This document shows positions 11,463 through 23,565 of a DNA stretch of 64,000 bases, piece after piece. How positions within the stretch are numbered: position 1 is the first letter of the stretch; every line of letters begins with the position of its first letter. Source of the DNA: Cristatella mucedo. Taxonomy: Eukaryota > Bryozoa > Phylactolaemata > Cristatellidae. Where the stretch lies: positions 1,224,001 through 1,288,000 of the forward strand of contig WPIO01000010.1 of assembly GCA_009760855.2 (NCBI GenBank), written 5' to 3'. Both the position numbers and the translations under genes were made by a program. Below the pieces are notes generated by a model that worked only from the letters and a program-made list of their open reading frames with translations, had not been told where the DNA came from and made no database searches.

Positions 11463-13265
11463 AACTACTAGATTAACTCGTACGAAATTGCAGTCTCACG
11501 CTGATAGCCCCAGGCCGTTTTTCCAGTAGCAGACCTCTTTCGACATACCCACACAAAATTCTCTCACCAGTTTGAATGAAAATCGAATGTACGTCACTTG
11601 GATTTTTAACCGCTTAAAGAGGTTGAAGAGCTTAAAAACTCCGAAAATGTGAACGCATAAAAATGCTCTCGGGAAATGAAAAATAACGCGTTCGCCGAAA
11701 GCCCAGCTGCCCAAGCAACTTTTCTGGCAGTAACTTAAAAAACGGTCGGTGCTACATGCAAAGGAACACCGTTGGATGTGCAACGCCGACAAAAATCTAG
11801 AGCCTCTGCGTGCACTCAGTAAACATTTTAGGTGTATTCAATCGTTACTACATTATTAAGCTCGGTAGAACGACTATCGAATCGCAGTAAGGATGCCTGC
11901 TGCCCATTCGGAGGGGGGCACATTCTCAATAAATATTGCTCGTTTGGCTTTACTTCGCTCTCATGCTATGACGACCAGGAACAAAGCTGATGGATTTTGA
12001 TTTCCTTTGATAAACTTACGCAATTAATGCTCGTCGGTGGTTACTATTTAGCAGTCTACAGAGACGTTAAGAAAAGCATGATTTGCTAGCCCTCCCTTAA
12101 CAGAAAGTCTGACCAAGAGATCAACTTGGAACTAAAGCCCCAAAAGGGTTTCGCTCAAAATGCCTGGTTTTTAGGCTTGGGGTTCATTTGGAGACAGAAT
12201 GCGATTTTGCATCAGCCATCCGGCAAGCCTATTCAGCCCAATCCCCTAACTCATCATTTAGCTTCTGCAGCTAAAATGGTTGCCTCTAGCGTTCCGCCGC
12301 TTAAACTGGATATCCCAAATCTGATTGATTTTTCCGTCGACTAAGTGCCGATAAGTTAACAGTACCCACTCTAATATAAATACACGCATATAAATATATA
12401 TTTATGTATATTTATATATTTAGTTTTTGAAAGTCTTAGTGTATCTTCCGAAAGAGCATGGTCAAAAAGTAATTGTAGACCCCCGTCGATGAAGACGAAG
12501 GGAACCCCCATTTGTTGAGCCTAAAGCTGCATCCAAAAGCTACCTGTGTGGTAGTCTGATGGGATTCCATCTGACAACCTTGGAGACCTCCGTCTGCAGA
12601 ATCAAGCTGAAGCAATGTGCTGAGCCATGCCGCACAGAAACACTCTCTAGCCACTCTAGGAAAACGAATATTACCTATTTCATTTTCGGCGATCCTAAGG
12701 CACTCTGCTCAGAGGGCGGAGCTACCGGAGGAGTGCACCTCTGAAGGAAATGGGCATCCCAACGATTGTCTTACTGCAGGCCTCTTGTGACGCGTCTAAT
12801 AAGAATTCCATTTTCAAGATCTCCTAAAAAGTACCTTCACCCCTTACAAAAAAAGACTAATTACCACCACCTCTCCTCTGGATACTGAACCGTACCATCC
12901 GCGATACATAGGCGAACGATGGGCTAGCATCAATTTTAGCGCCGTCAAAGTAGGACAGCTCATCGTGAGGACCTATCTTTAATATGCACCCCGAAGGCAC
13001 GTTGCCCGTAAAGTCTCTAAAACGATCACTCAACCTTCGTAGCCGCTCCCTGCAATCCCACTGCCCACCGGCAAAGGCTATGCAGCTTTACAGGTGGATA
13101 AACAAAAGGTTGGCTTTTATATCGCGGAATTGGGGACTTGAACAGCTGCAACTTGGGTACAATAAGTTTCAGCCAGGCCGCTTCAGCCGGACCTTCGCAA
13201 GGCAGCTTCAGCCCCCTCCATATGCACTCGATCTTTTGTGGTAGCTGCGCAAGGGTGAGCGAATA
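11463..13265. other. spacer with an AT-rich patch
   Basis: No gene was recognised. An AT-rich, partly palindromic patch of TATATTTA units lies at 12370-12425. Short frames at 12126-12344 and 12984-13244 have no supporting features. Confidence 0.4.
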
Positions 13266-13350
13266 CGAGTTACGAGTATCCAAGTACTCGTATATTTAGG
13301 ATCGCCGAACTTGAGCCTTGAACTTGAGCCTTGAACTTGAGCTCACCTTG
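13266..13350. repeat. small hairpin and 13-bp tandem repeat
   Basis: An 8-bp inverted repeat (TACGAGTA / TACTCGTA, 13271-13278 and 13285-13292) is followed at about 13307-13345 by three copies of a 13-bp unit, GAACTTGAGCCTT. Confidence 0.7.
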
Positions 13351-14249
13351 AGAAGCTACGCTCGCTGGAATCAGAAAGAGTCTGCTGTAAAGATCGTGAT
13401 TATGCAGACCCGTAGTGAATTGACCATTACAGTTCGCCTAAGTCAGCTCTATGCAATCACAGACTAAAGATATGAGTCACAATTCATCGGCATATCTCGA
13501 TCGACCAGTGTAGCCGTACGCAAAGCCTGTGCGACAGTATTTTTTCTGGTGGCTCGTCGACGATACGAGCAACCATTAAACAGGCCCAATGAAACTTACA
13601 CAGGTCAGTGCTCTCTTACCATGAGCTACCGGTACTCAGTAGCAATGCAACCAGAGTGCGAATCGGCAGCTCGTCACGTGCTCCTCGAGGACGTGGCAAA
13701 AGCGAACAAGTTGAAGTCCATAGAAATTACTGTACGCGCTGTACTTGATAAGGCATTAAAAGGAAGAGGTGAAATTACAAAGCAAGAGTAGCTAAGAAAT
13801 TTCTTGAGGATCGCGATTGATGTAGGACATGGTTTGATCTATAGCTCCTGGAGTCACGCTTAAATTATTACAGAGTTCAGAAAGTAGGAACTTACCGAAG
13901 ATGGTCTTTTGGTATGCTTGTGAAATATGGCGTGCCTTAGGATCCATTTTCTCTCAACATTTTCATTGTAATTATTTTAAAAATTATGGCTCTCAATTTT
14001 CCCAACGTGATCTTCAAGTACAATTAAGGAATTTATTTTTAAGTATATTAATGCATCTGTAATTGCAAACTCTTTCCTCCATGCCTTAAGCATCTGGAAC
14101 GCCTTTTAAACTCTCTCAACACCCTTGCCGCGTCATCTTTCAAAATAACGTTTCCCTAGATGGCAACGTTATCTTCATAGTCAAGTCTGCCTACCTTTAC
14201 CTGCGTAGTATTGCAAAAATGCGGACTTGCTTAGGGTTAGGACCTGACT
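13351..14249. other. spacer, nothing recognised
   Basis: A frame at 13549-13791 has a plausible charged C-terminal half. No domain, no valid start context and no splice sites were identified. Confidence 0.4.
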
Positions 14250-14700
14250 CTAAACTTGATACAGGCATTTGCAATATCTCGATTAGACTTTTCAATCGAT
14301 TGGTATAAGATCTTCCCGCCTTTGCAATACCATGCTTGCAGCTGGCGTAAAACTACACAACTTCTTAAAATTACGACTTGTTTCACAATCAAGTATCTTA
14401 TCGACACCCAGATACTGTCGCTTACGTTTAGGTTACTCCATTAGCCTTCTCTGGCATACATATATGAATTGTTTCATAATCGGGCCTCCGTCGCACCAGC
14501 AGCTGATCTGACTCTAGTCGTTCGGTTGAGACTCTAATGAACTTAAAATCCTTTGGAGATCATGCCTTCAGCTGTAGTGCTCCCCAAGCGTGTAACTCAC
14601 AACCGACTGATATCATAATACCTCCTGACTTTATAAATGGCTTAAAATTTACCAACTACTTACAACTATACTCATTTTGTGTTAATTTTCTGTGTTCCTA
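14250..14700 (+). mobile_element. decayed L2-clade LINE fragment
   Basis: The frame starting near 14256 gives IQAFAISRLDF and later ILSLTFRLLH. These match the [10 protein letters not shown] and [10 protein letters not shown] segments of the better L2 copy at 25684-26450. From 14535 the DNA matches the [10 protein letters not shown] to FKKNLKT region with many substitutions and frameshifts. The tail is not recognisable. Confidence 0.7.
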
Positions 14701-16059
14701 GCTGTTCAGAAATCGGGTACATTCTAACTAATATTTTTCATTTACAATCAGCTTAAAGCGTATGAAGAGATGTATACGTTGCTCATGGTGTGCTAGGTAA
14801 CTGCAGTTTATTCTCATTATTACAGAAAAGCATTTACATAGGTATGTTGCAAGGCACGTTCTTCATAGATATAAGGAGGGTGTTTAATTTCTCTGGCAGC
14901 TTTGGACCTACCTGATGAGGCTGAACGTGAATGACACACTTTTCAGTTGTCGTGCGATGAGCTGCCTTTATCTGGCCCTCCTCAATATAATCCTGGCTAT
15001 GTCCCCAGCATCAAGCTTACATGTATGGCTAATTAATAGCAGCTCTCCGGCTGTGCCTACGCTGGACTGCCAATTTGTTTTGGCTGGGCTATCAAAATAG
15101 CCATTAAGCCTGTGCAGCTGGTTTGCATACAGCTACACAGGCTTAGTGAAGAACCCGATGAGAGACCGTGTTTTTTATTTTTCTCTGAAGGAGCTGCCAT
15201 AGCTACTCGCCTCGATCAACTAATGCAGGGTAAAGATTTTACTCCGACACACAAGCCCGCCATTGCTGGCTTCTTCAATGCCTACCAACCTGCTGCACCA
15301 TTGCGGCATGGTTGTGCCGTCGGGTCTGCTATGGTCAATAAATTACCCTTTCTATTTCATTTTCTAAAGACAGATACTTACTTATAGTGTTGGTGACCCA
15401 CAACTGTTCTCTACAGCTCCGATACTGTGAAACTTTCTTTCACAAATAATGCACAGCGACGTCTTCTATCCTGCTTCCGACTGTGGCAAATCCTGTCCAG
15501 CAGCCCTAAGCTGTTATTTCAATGCTACCCACCACCTGTAATGCCTTCCTGAGCCAGTTCCTGCTTTTTACGTTCTCTGTATTGCTTGAGAGCTTGGAAT
15601 TTTCTCGCCACCATTTTCTCGCTCACCAAAAGTAATTAAGGCTTCAAGTGTACCAGGGAAAAATCTTCAATGTAAGCTCACGTAGTCCTTCGGACTACGT
15701 TAAGTTAAAAATTGAGATAACTTATATTCCACATGGCATTTTTCCCGCTACAAAAAATACAGCTGTTAAATAAGTCGGCATGTACTTTACTTTTACTTTA
15801 TTGGGGAACTGGGGAAGGGTTCCACTAGCGCGTAGTGTTCTAGATTCGTAAACATCGATAGCTTGCTATAGTCTTTTGTCGGCATAGTCAGGCTGACTGA
15901 CTTACGTAGCTCAAGCAGAGTTTTCTTGTGCCCCTCCCCAGACAGATAAAAAAGGCCAAGCTATTCTACTTCCGTCTTCCAGCAGCCAGCGAGTTGCGTC
16001 TCTTTGATACATAGAAAGCGAGGTTAAAAATCGCGACCAAAGCTGGAGCGAGAATCATT
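14701..16059. other. AT-rich spacer
   Basis: No gene or repeat family was recognised. A perfect 9-bp inverted repeat with a 3-base loop lies at 15680-15700 (ACGTAGTCC TTC GGACTACGT). Confidence 0.45.
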
Positions 16060-17035
16060 CAATATCCATCAGAGGCAAATGGAAGAGCAGCGCACACGTG
16101 CTGCGCTAGAAAAGGCCGCTACGTGCGGGAGCTTCTGCAGCTATTGCATCGTTGGCGGCCGTAATAAGCTCGACGACGATAAGCGAGCGCTATTGGCATC
16201 CGACCGCCCCGAGACGCTCGCGCAAGAAGCCCGGATCCAATCGCCCGGCTGCTGGTACCGAAAGCGTTCCTCCGAGGCTTTAGCAACGGCAGACGATTGC
16301 TAATGAAGTAACTTACCCTTACCGACGGAACGCACCGTGTGAGCAATACAAAGCAACAGCCGTTTTTTTCTAAATCCGCAGCCCACTGAAAGTGCCCTAC
16401 GGAAATAGTAATTATAAATTCTACCTAATTTAAAAACTATCAACGTTATTGTATCTGCCACGAACAGCTTCAGCACAGCAACGTAACTTTCCAGGCCGAA
16501 GACTTCCAAACTCTACATGCATACCACTTCCGGTGCTCATACGACCGGCCGACCGGCCAAGATACGTGTAAGGCTGTGCCCCCTCTAAAAACTCTGGCTG
16601 GACCAACGCAGCACAGACGAATATATCGTGCTACGAGAAATCCTGCAGCTGCAAAGCTGAGAATCCAAGCGGTTTTTTACCGAATGCATTCGAAAGCATT
16701 ATCGGAAAACAGTATGCAGTTTTGAAAACACGCCCGTAATTCTGTTGGAAATCTGAAAACGTATTCCAAATAGGAAGAGATTGGTGAAAGGATAAAGCCC
16801 TTCGCCATATCGGCATTGCAGCCCGGGCTTTTTGATAGTTCAACTGTCAAATCATTGGAATAAGGGCCGCGTTAGCCAATTCTTTGCTAGCTTCAAGTCT
16901 GCTTAGACAGTGCGCCCAGCAAAGAGCAAGCCAACCTAACATTGATCATTCCTGGTAGCAAATGTGAAGGTCAACCTTGAAGAAAAAGCAACATTGCACG
17001 TAGCAATTTTACATGAAAGTGAGATCTCGTGCATA
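16060..17035. other. small GC-rich patch and spacer
   Basis: A GC-rich patch at 16070-16300 is open on both strands. A 75-codon plus-strand frame has unremarkable composition and no splice donor. The rest is spacer. Confidence 0.35.
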
Positions 17036-17435
17036 GCGTCAACTCAGCACTCAGAGGCATGAGACCGGGGTCTCGCGAGCGGCGAGAGATTCGAGCCATT
17101 CGAGCGCCAGTGCTGGGCCCACTGGACAAGTGAGTTCGCGGTCGCAGTGCGGCGGACTCGGCGCCCGCGTACTCGTCGCCCACCCGCCCGCCCGCGCCTA
17201 GCCGCCGCCGCCCTGGCCCTTTCAAGCGCTTTCGCTTCCACGTCCAACGCAGCGAGAGGAGCATCGATGCGCCTGGGGCGGTGCCTAAGCGGAGAAGAAT
17301 GGCTCAGTATTTGCGCTCGTGCGAGCAGCGTTCCGCCGAGGACGAGGAGTAGAAGGAGCGGAGGTATTGACCGCTCCGGCGGCCACTGGCGCGAAGACGC
17401 TGCCGCCGCTCCTAGCTCGAGCTAGTATCGAAACG
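17036..17435. other. CpG-rich island
   Basis: Short CpG-dense island with open frames on both strands. The plus-strand frame 17147-17425 is Arg/Ala-rich, which is typical of translated GC-rich DNA. It is plausible as a promoter island; no transcript can be assigned. Confidence 0.4.
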
Positions 17436-18420
17436 CGGGCTGCTGAGTGCTGATTCCTTCACGAGGGCAGTGCTTGAAATTGCATCAGGTATACTGTGCA
17501 AGCGAGGTGGCATCTCGAGGAGGATCCTAGCAGGCTTGCTCCATCCCCCCACTACCCAGCATGATAGTAGGGCAATTCTCTTCGTTCTTTTGATTTCCTG
17601 CACCCCGGCTTCATGTCTGCGACTCGGCAAAACGCTTCCAAAAATTCTAACGCTTTCTTTGACTCTTGGTGGCTAGATCGCGCACTCAGATTGATCGATA
17701 GCTGAATCCTGGCGAACAGTCCACACCTGCAATCGGTTTACGGTGGGAGTGAATCCGGAAACTTCGCCACTAGGATAAGCCACTGGCGCTGGCGCACATC
17801 GCTTCCGTGGGCATCTCTCACTAACATTCTTGAATGATTTCTTCCATATAGTTTATAGGAATTTATACGGGGCTCTGGAGCTCCTGTTTGAAGACTGCGT
17901 ATGCTGACGGTGCTCAATACTCTGCGCTTGAAATTTAGCGGTCTGAATGCACTCTGCATATCAACCAATAGCAAAGAAGCTCGTATCTTCTTATTTGTTA
18001 AAAATGGTAGATGGGACGATCCAATCATTCATCGAGCACGGTTTGCATTCGAACTGTGATTACCTAATATATTAAATATTTGTTTACAGAAATGGACATG
18101 GCAAAATGCTTGTCCCAGGCTGATTAGACTTGTGCTCTGCATAAAAAAACGATTCTGAATATTGTGCAAAGACAGGGTATGTGTTGAAAGAATGGTAAAT
18201 TCTCACTCAAGAATAGCTCGAGCTACAAAGTCCAATGTTTGGGGCAAGACTGAAATGCTGAGCCAAAGTCAGCAATCCATTCCTGCATTGAAATGTAAGC
18301 AGACCAATTCCTAACATGCTATTGATCTCTTTATGATTTCAATCGACTAGGAATGATTTGAGTCTATCTCTTCCAAAAAGGTCGAGCTCTTCGCAGAACG
18401 TAGCGAGCTCGGACAATCTT
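17436..18420. other. spacer, nothing recognised
   Basis: About 1 kb without recognisable features. Confidence 0.45.
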
Positions 18421-18556
18421 ACATTAGTTAGGGTACTCGCCCCGACCAAGGTCCGGCCGATGATGTGGGCTCGAGCTCCGTGGCATATATGAAGCGTATG
18501 AATAGCGATTAAGTTCTCTTAGGGCGCTATGCAAATGAATTATATATTATATGTAC
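18421..18556 (+). mobile_element. SINE-B copy
   Basis: The A-box-like segment TTAGTTAGGGTACTCGCC is followed by the GGGCTCGAGCTCCGTGGC segment and the L2-like tail with TTCTCTTAGGGCGC at about 18514-18527. It ends in an AT-rich sequence. The internal region between A and B boxes is altered relative to the copy at 7868. Confidence 0.8.
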
Positions 18557-19009
18557 TATATGTAGGAAAATCATGAAACTCGTTGTGCAAGCAGATATCG
18601 GGTTGGCTGGAACATTTGTATGGGGGACCTCCTTCCAGTGACAACACAAGACTGGTTCTACGAAGTGCAAATCACTGCAAGTGTGGCAAACATCAATCTT
18701 CTGCTTTTGAAATCAATAGCCACAACCCAAAGGTGACAATATCCTAATATTACTTCGGATATTTACGCGAATTCAGTTAATACGCCAAAGCTTTATATCA
18801 ACCTCCGACTCTAGTGACTCCCGTGAAAAAGCTCGTTAAAACCTAATCACAAAGCTCATTTGTGCTTAGCTAAGCACATTTACCATGATTTTACAGCGAA
18901 ACGCTGCCTCTTCACCCGGAATTTCGTAGCAGCGGGTTGGTAAATCGCCGGCGGGCCGGGGGTGGTAGCTGGACAGGCAGACGACTAAGAGCCGCAGCTG
19001 GGTACTCAC
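18557..19009. other. spacer, possible intron of the 19230-19010 candidate
   Basis: No features were recognised. It would be the first bases of an intron if the minus-strand donor at 19009 is used. Confidence 0.35.
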
Positions 19010-19230
19010 ATGAGCGTCACTGCCACTGTTCGACCCATGTACGTGGCAGCAACATGCTGCGCGGCGGCACGCCCATCCACTGACTCAGCATCGCTGCCAT
19101 TCCTGACGCCACCGACGAAGCTGCCGGCGCCTAGTAGCCGGCGCTTGACGCCTACCAGCCGGCTCTTGAAGCTAGCAATATAGTCGTGCATAGACAGGCC
19201 CTGTTGTGACTGTCGCCGATCGGCACCCAT
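19010..19230 (-). CDS. candidate coding exon, hypothetical protein
   Basis: The minus-strand frame opens at an ATG at 19230-19228 with G at -3 and G at +4, a good eukaryotic start context. It runs 73 codons with balanced composition (segments SMHDYIASFKSRLVGVKRRL and GRAAAQHVAATYMGRTVAVT). The apparent stop at 19008-19006 lies inside a splice donor: the exon would end at 19010 in CTCAT followed by GTGAGT. An alternative is an internal exon beginning upstream, because the frame stays open a few codons beyond the ATG to a TAG near 19252. No domain is recognisable and no partner exon was found. Confidence 0.38.
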
Positions 19231-20240
19231 TGCATGAGGCAAGGCACGATGTCCACAACCCTAGCGGCAACGCTCCCTCATCTAGCCACTGTCCTCGTCA
19301 ACTGGCCACCCAGTAGGGGCAGGACGGTGCCGCCGACGGGTTGCTCGTGCCGCTGTCAATGCTCTGCGCCAGGGCAGCGGGGCAGAGCTCAGCCAGCGAC
19401 TGCATCCACCCTCCTCGGCGCTGGCTGATGGCCCCGACGGCACGAAGCTCAGTGTGCCGCACTTAGCCGGCCAATGCAAACAAGCCGAGGGGATAATGAC
19501 TGCTTTCAGCCTTCTGTCACCGCGAGACAACGGCTCGCAATTCCCTTCGGTAGTGCGTGCGCCCGGCCAAGTCAAGCCGCCACCCACGGTGAGTGCCTCG
19601 GTGCACCGCCGAGACTGGTCACCCGAGCTTTCAGCACGCGTATTGCCCGATCACAGCTCTCGCTGCTGCTGGCCTTGGCGGACGGACGCATGCCGCGTGC
19701 GTCTGCGGAGGCTCGAAGCAGCAGACGACCAGCAGCTGCCTTTGCTCCATGTGCGTCAGACGCGGGGCGCACACACAGTCGGACTTGTTTTGGTAGCGAG
19801 CGTGTACATACTCTCCTACGTTCGGCCATGCCTTCCGCTAACCTTCAATAGTGCTCTGCTTTGCGGCCCGTTTGCACTAACACGTGCGCAATCAAAGCTC
19901 GGCGAAGGCGACCGTTCGATACGGCTCCCCTGGCGGCCGCATTCTAGCACGCGGGAATCAAGTATGGCTCGTCAATTTCCTGCTTGCCTAATGCACTTCA
20001 CGGCCACGAGCAGCGTCTAAAGTGGTCTATTCAGCCTCTGCAGCAGCCGCCCTTCATCCAGCCACTGAGCCACTGTTTATTACCTACGTCGCCAGCTGAG
20101 CACGGCATTCAGCTACAGTAGCTACGTAGCAGCTCTTCCTCGAGGCGTGCTGTCTGCGACGAGTGAGTCGCGGACATAAGCAGGCTCTCAGACCGAGACG
20201 CTCGAAAGCCCATTCGTCTGCAAATGTGTTCAACGATAGC
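19231..20240. other. GC-rich island upstream of the candidate exon
   Basis: GC- and CpG-rich DNA lying upstream of the minus-strand candidate exon, so possibly its promoter. Long overlapping frames (up to 188 codons on plus) are open in three registers at once and look compositional. Confidence 0.4.
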
Positions 20241-20745
20241 AATGACAGTAATGCGTCGTTAATAACCTGCTATAGACTAACTAGTTCAGCAGCTCAGAGC
20301 AAAACAAGCAATAAAAGACAATTCACCACGGCCCAGCGAATGCTGTGGGGAGTAGGTCGGCGTTTGGCTACCGAAAAGCATGGTGTCAAGCTTAGACAAG
20401 CATACAAAAGTACACGACTGGGCACTCTAAATTCGTTGATTAGTACGACTACCGATTAGTAGCATGCACTGAATCATGCACGTGTAGGCATTCAAAGCCC
20501 ACGGAAAAAAGACAATTTCACCGCGGCATTATAAAAACGTGTCACTTTAGATCTTTGTCACTACTACTGACTTAATGATCACTGCAAAAGAGTCATACAT
20601 TAAGTTGCTTGGCAGCCGAGTCGATACTAGATGCGAGCTTATTCCAGGACAATTATAATGATGAATCACAGTCGGTTTCGCAGTGAAGTGGTTCTTCATC
20701 CATCAATAGCTAAATTGGTGAGACTCCGGGGGTGTAGCTTGGCTA
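20241..20745. other. spacer, nothing recognised
   Basis: No gene, repeat or RNA was recognised. Confidence 0.4.
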
Positions 20746-20779
20746 GCTCACCCATATTGCGTCAGCAATATGGGTGAGC
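20746..20779. repeat. perfect 15-bp inverted repeat, 4-base loop
   Basis: GCTCACCCATATTGC (20746-20760), loop GTCA, then its exact reverse complement (20765-20779). It is too short for a typical microRNA precursor and has no flanking pairing. A replication template-switch origin is plausible. Confidence 0.9.
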
Positions 20780-22514
20780 CTGGTTGTTATGTGATGCCAG
20801 AATGTATTGCTGCTACTTGGCTGTTACAGAGAAGCGCCAATAGATTTTTGCAGCTTCGTCCCCATACCATGGCCAAGTATCGCCTACTATTTTGAACTTT
20901 CAGTATGCCAGGGGGCATTATCTTACCTCTGACTGGCTAACAGGTTATACAATCCTGTGAACAGATTTTAGCCCTCAGCTCGTTTGCAGCGTCGCCCAGA
21001 CTCAAACTGTTGACACTGTCGGACGGATGTAAGCAGCGAAGCTCAGCCCAAGTGCGTTCAGAGAGTTTGCTCAACGACAATCGGAATGTTTCCAGCTCCA
21101 TCGGCGAAATCAATCTTTGAACTGCCGTATCTGCTCCCCGTGCGTCGGGCACGTGACTGTAGCTAGAGTTCACTGCCACTTGGCTGCGTACCCGAGCAGC
21201 CAGAGTGCAGTCAGCAGCTATCGATTGCCAGCGTTTGGCCCTGAGGCTGCTCGAGGAAAATCGTGGCATCAGAAGGGGAAAAGATCGCGCACATGCTGCA
21301 AGTGGTCGCAGCTTAGAGTGATCCGGTGCATGCACTTCGTTTACCTACCTCGGTGAACGAGTCTGCCCTCTTTTATTTCCGGGTCAGCACGCACCGAGCT
21401 CGCGCCCTCACTTACTCTGACTGTGCTCTCACGAGGACGGTTTGGACTGATTGGACGGGAACTGAACGAGAGCTGAAGCCTCGCTGTACTCTCTTGCAGA
21501 TTGCTGTAGTTTAGTGAGCTAATTTTCTCCTAGGAGGCCATCTTCTGCCTGTCTCTCGATGGTAAACTGCTGGTGAATTAGGTCTTTACTAAGAACACAG
21601 CCGCACCTCTCACTTTGCTGAGTGACCCGCCCCACGACACTCGAGTGTCTGCCGCCCGAGGGCTTTCGCCCTGGCCGTCATTACTGACGCCAATTCTCGC
21701 TCGGCATTGGTGGTACTATACATTGTGTTGTCATTCTGCAGCCTGTAGCAGTCAACGTAAATGAAAGCGGCGTCATATTTTTGAACTTGCGTATACCTTG
21801 TAACCCTAAGTAGTACTTAAAAGTTAGCTCTAAAATTTGATGAAGACGTGAAGAATGGAACGCAGGCCCTAATTCCTTTCTAACAAGCACGCACCTCATT
21901 TAAGGTACATCCTTTCGCTTGGGCATTAAAAAATTGAGTGTCCAATTTGTGCTGATCCACAACATCAATGTGTGATCCAATAATTGTTTGAGCTGCCATT
22001 AATAGTGAAAACCTTGGCCCGATGTTAGATTCTCGTAATTTTCTACCCTTCCTTTGTGATTGGCATTCAGTAGAAATTTTCTTGAATAACTTGATCTTGG
22101 GTCATAACAACATCGTGGGGCAACACTAAATGCCCGTGAGTAACTAACATTCGTGACCGTTTTTCGGTCTCGTTGCTGCGGCACTCTTACAGTCCTGCCA
22201 GTAAAGCAGTGTTGTCTTCGTGTGCTTTTGCCCCGAGACAGCTTTCACTGAAGCTTCGATAGCACTTGGTGACCTTCACTATGTGGTTGTGATCGTGCGC
22301 ATAGATTATCGTTTTGTTATTTTCATTCAAATGCGCACCTGCATGTACCTGTTTCTGCTAAGGCTCGCTATCTTTTCTGGCAATAATCGGAGCTATTTAG
22401 AAGAAGCATGTTTCTCTAGCTTCTTTGCAAATAATGGATGGATATGATCTGCGAATTCATTGCTCTTGTAATTCCCCCTCTAGATTCATTAACCGCCGTG
22501 TCTTGATTTACCTC
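20780..22514. other. spacer with moderate GC patch
   Basis: A minus-strand frame at 20937-21335 is open for 132 codons, but its first real ATG is at 21269 and it has no domain or splice signal. Nothing else was recognised. Confidence 0.4.
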
Positions 22515-22808
22515 AATGTCCACTTTCAAGCCAGGCACTAGTGATCTTGTCTTGAAGTTAATCTCACGGTTAAAGAATATTAATAGCCCTCTTGACCGCA
22601 TTACCACTGTATGCCTTTCAAGATGTGTAGAATACCTTGATCGCCGCTTAACTGATAACATTACTTCATTCTTAGCCTCAGGTCTTGTCCGCGCGTCCTT
22701 CAAAAAGCCTTCCTTAAGGCCATTCATTAAGAAGCTAACACTTGACCAGGTGAACTTGCGATTAATTAATTCCTATTTCAGTGGGATCATTCGGAGCACT
22801 AATGTGTC

Positions 22809-22993
22809 AATAAATAAATAAATCCTAGCTGATTAAACAGCCTTTTTTTGTATAGCGACAGAAGAGCCTTTACGGCTATCACCACCGCTTGCAGTGGCGA
22901 TAAAGAATCGCCCACAGCGGGAATCAAGCCCACGACCTCGGGACCGAGGTCGTGAAAGCAACCACTTTACCTAGTGTGCCATCACGGCTCACC
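22809..22993 (-). mobile_element. SINE-A copy nested in L2
   Basis: Complete on the minus strand: head at 22993, hairpin plus degenerate B box around 22920-22955, GCAGTGG body motif at 22890-22897, and tail ending in AGCTAGGATTTATTTATT at about 22809. It interrupts the L2 reading frame between the pre-palm and palm segments, so it inserted after that L2 copy. Confidence 0.85.
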
Positions 22994-23002
22994 AAAACTT
23001 AA

Positions 23003-23034
23003 CGCCCAACGTGGGGCACGAACCCACGACCCTG
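23003..23034 (-). pseudogene. tRNA-Lys 3'-half fragment
   Basis: The minus strand reads AGGGTCGTGGGTTCGTGCCC followed by CACGTTGGGCG, the T arm and 3' acceptor strand of animal tRNA-Lys(CUU) as I know it, with one apparent change in the T loop region. The anticodon arm and 5' half are absent. It abuts the 5' head of the SINE-A at 22809-22993, separated by about ten bases. It is either the relic of a tRNA-Lys-headed element or a reverse-transcribed tRNA half. It is not a functional tRNA gene. Confidence 0.65.
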
Positions 23035-23346
23035 GGGTCGCCACTTATCCCATGTGTCTTTTAAATATGGGAAAGTCCGGGGCTCTGTGTTTGGTTCACT
23101 ATTTTTACAATGTATACTCTTTCCCTGGCTCACGAGCACTGCCGTCACTTTTATTTGCATGCAGATGACTTACAGTTGCACCTTTGCTATGATTCTGCCC
23201 AGCCCTACACCAAGTCTAGCTCTCTGAACTGCCTTGGGATTTTCATTTACGGAATTCGCATGTGAATATCAGCAAACTGTCTCATAAAGAAGGACGATAA
23301 AAACCAATTTACTAGTTATTTGGAAACCAACCCCACTCATAATGAA

Positions 23347-23347
23347 G

Positions 23348-23402
<55 letters not shown>
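23347..23402. repeat. TA microsatellite
   Basis: Uninterrupted (TA)n of about 28 units, next to the AT-rich 3' end of the SINE-B, where such tails often expand. Confidence 0.95.
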
Positions 23403-23405
<3 letters not shown>

Positions 23406-23411
23406 TGTAGA

Positions 23412-23565
23412 TATACTTTAATGGTTTAGCACCCTTAGAGAACTTAATCTCTAATCGGGCGCTTCACATATGCCATGAGGCTCGAGCCCACGACCTCGGT
23501 CAGTAAATAATTCATCTTGAGCTTAATAGAGCCGAGCACCTTAACCACTGCACCACCAGCCTCGC
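23412..23565 (-). mobile_element. SINE-B copy
   Basis: The minus strand starts at about 23565 with GGCTGGTGGTGCAGTGG, a good tRNA A-box region. It has CCGAGGTCGTGGGCTCGAGC as T-arm/B-box segment and ends in the L2-like tail (GCGCCCGATTAGAGATTAAG, TTCTCTAAGGGTGC). Together with the SINE-A it shows nested insertion into the L2 copy. Confidence 0.85.

Noticed and set aside
19454-20020. 188-codon plus-strand frame
   Set aside because: GC-rich DNA open in three registers at once; no domain, start context or splice signal.
20937-21335. 132-codon minus-strand frame
   Set aside because: The first true ATG is 22 codons in, no splice donor ends it, and no domain is visible; kept only as a remark in the spacer entry.
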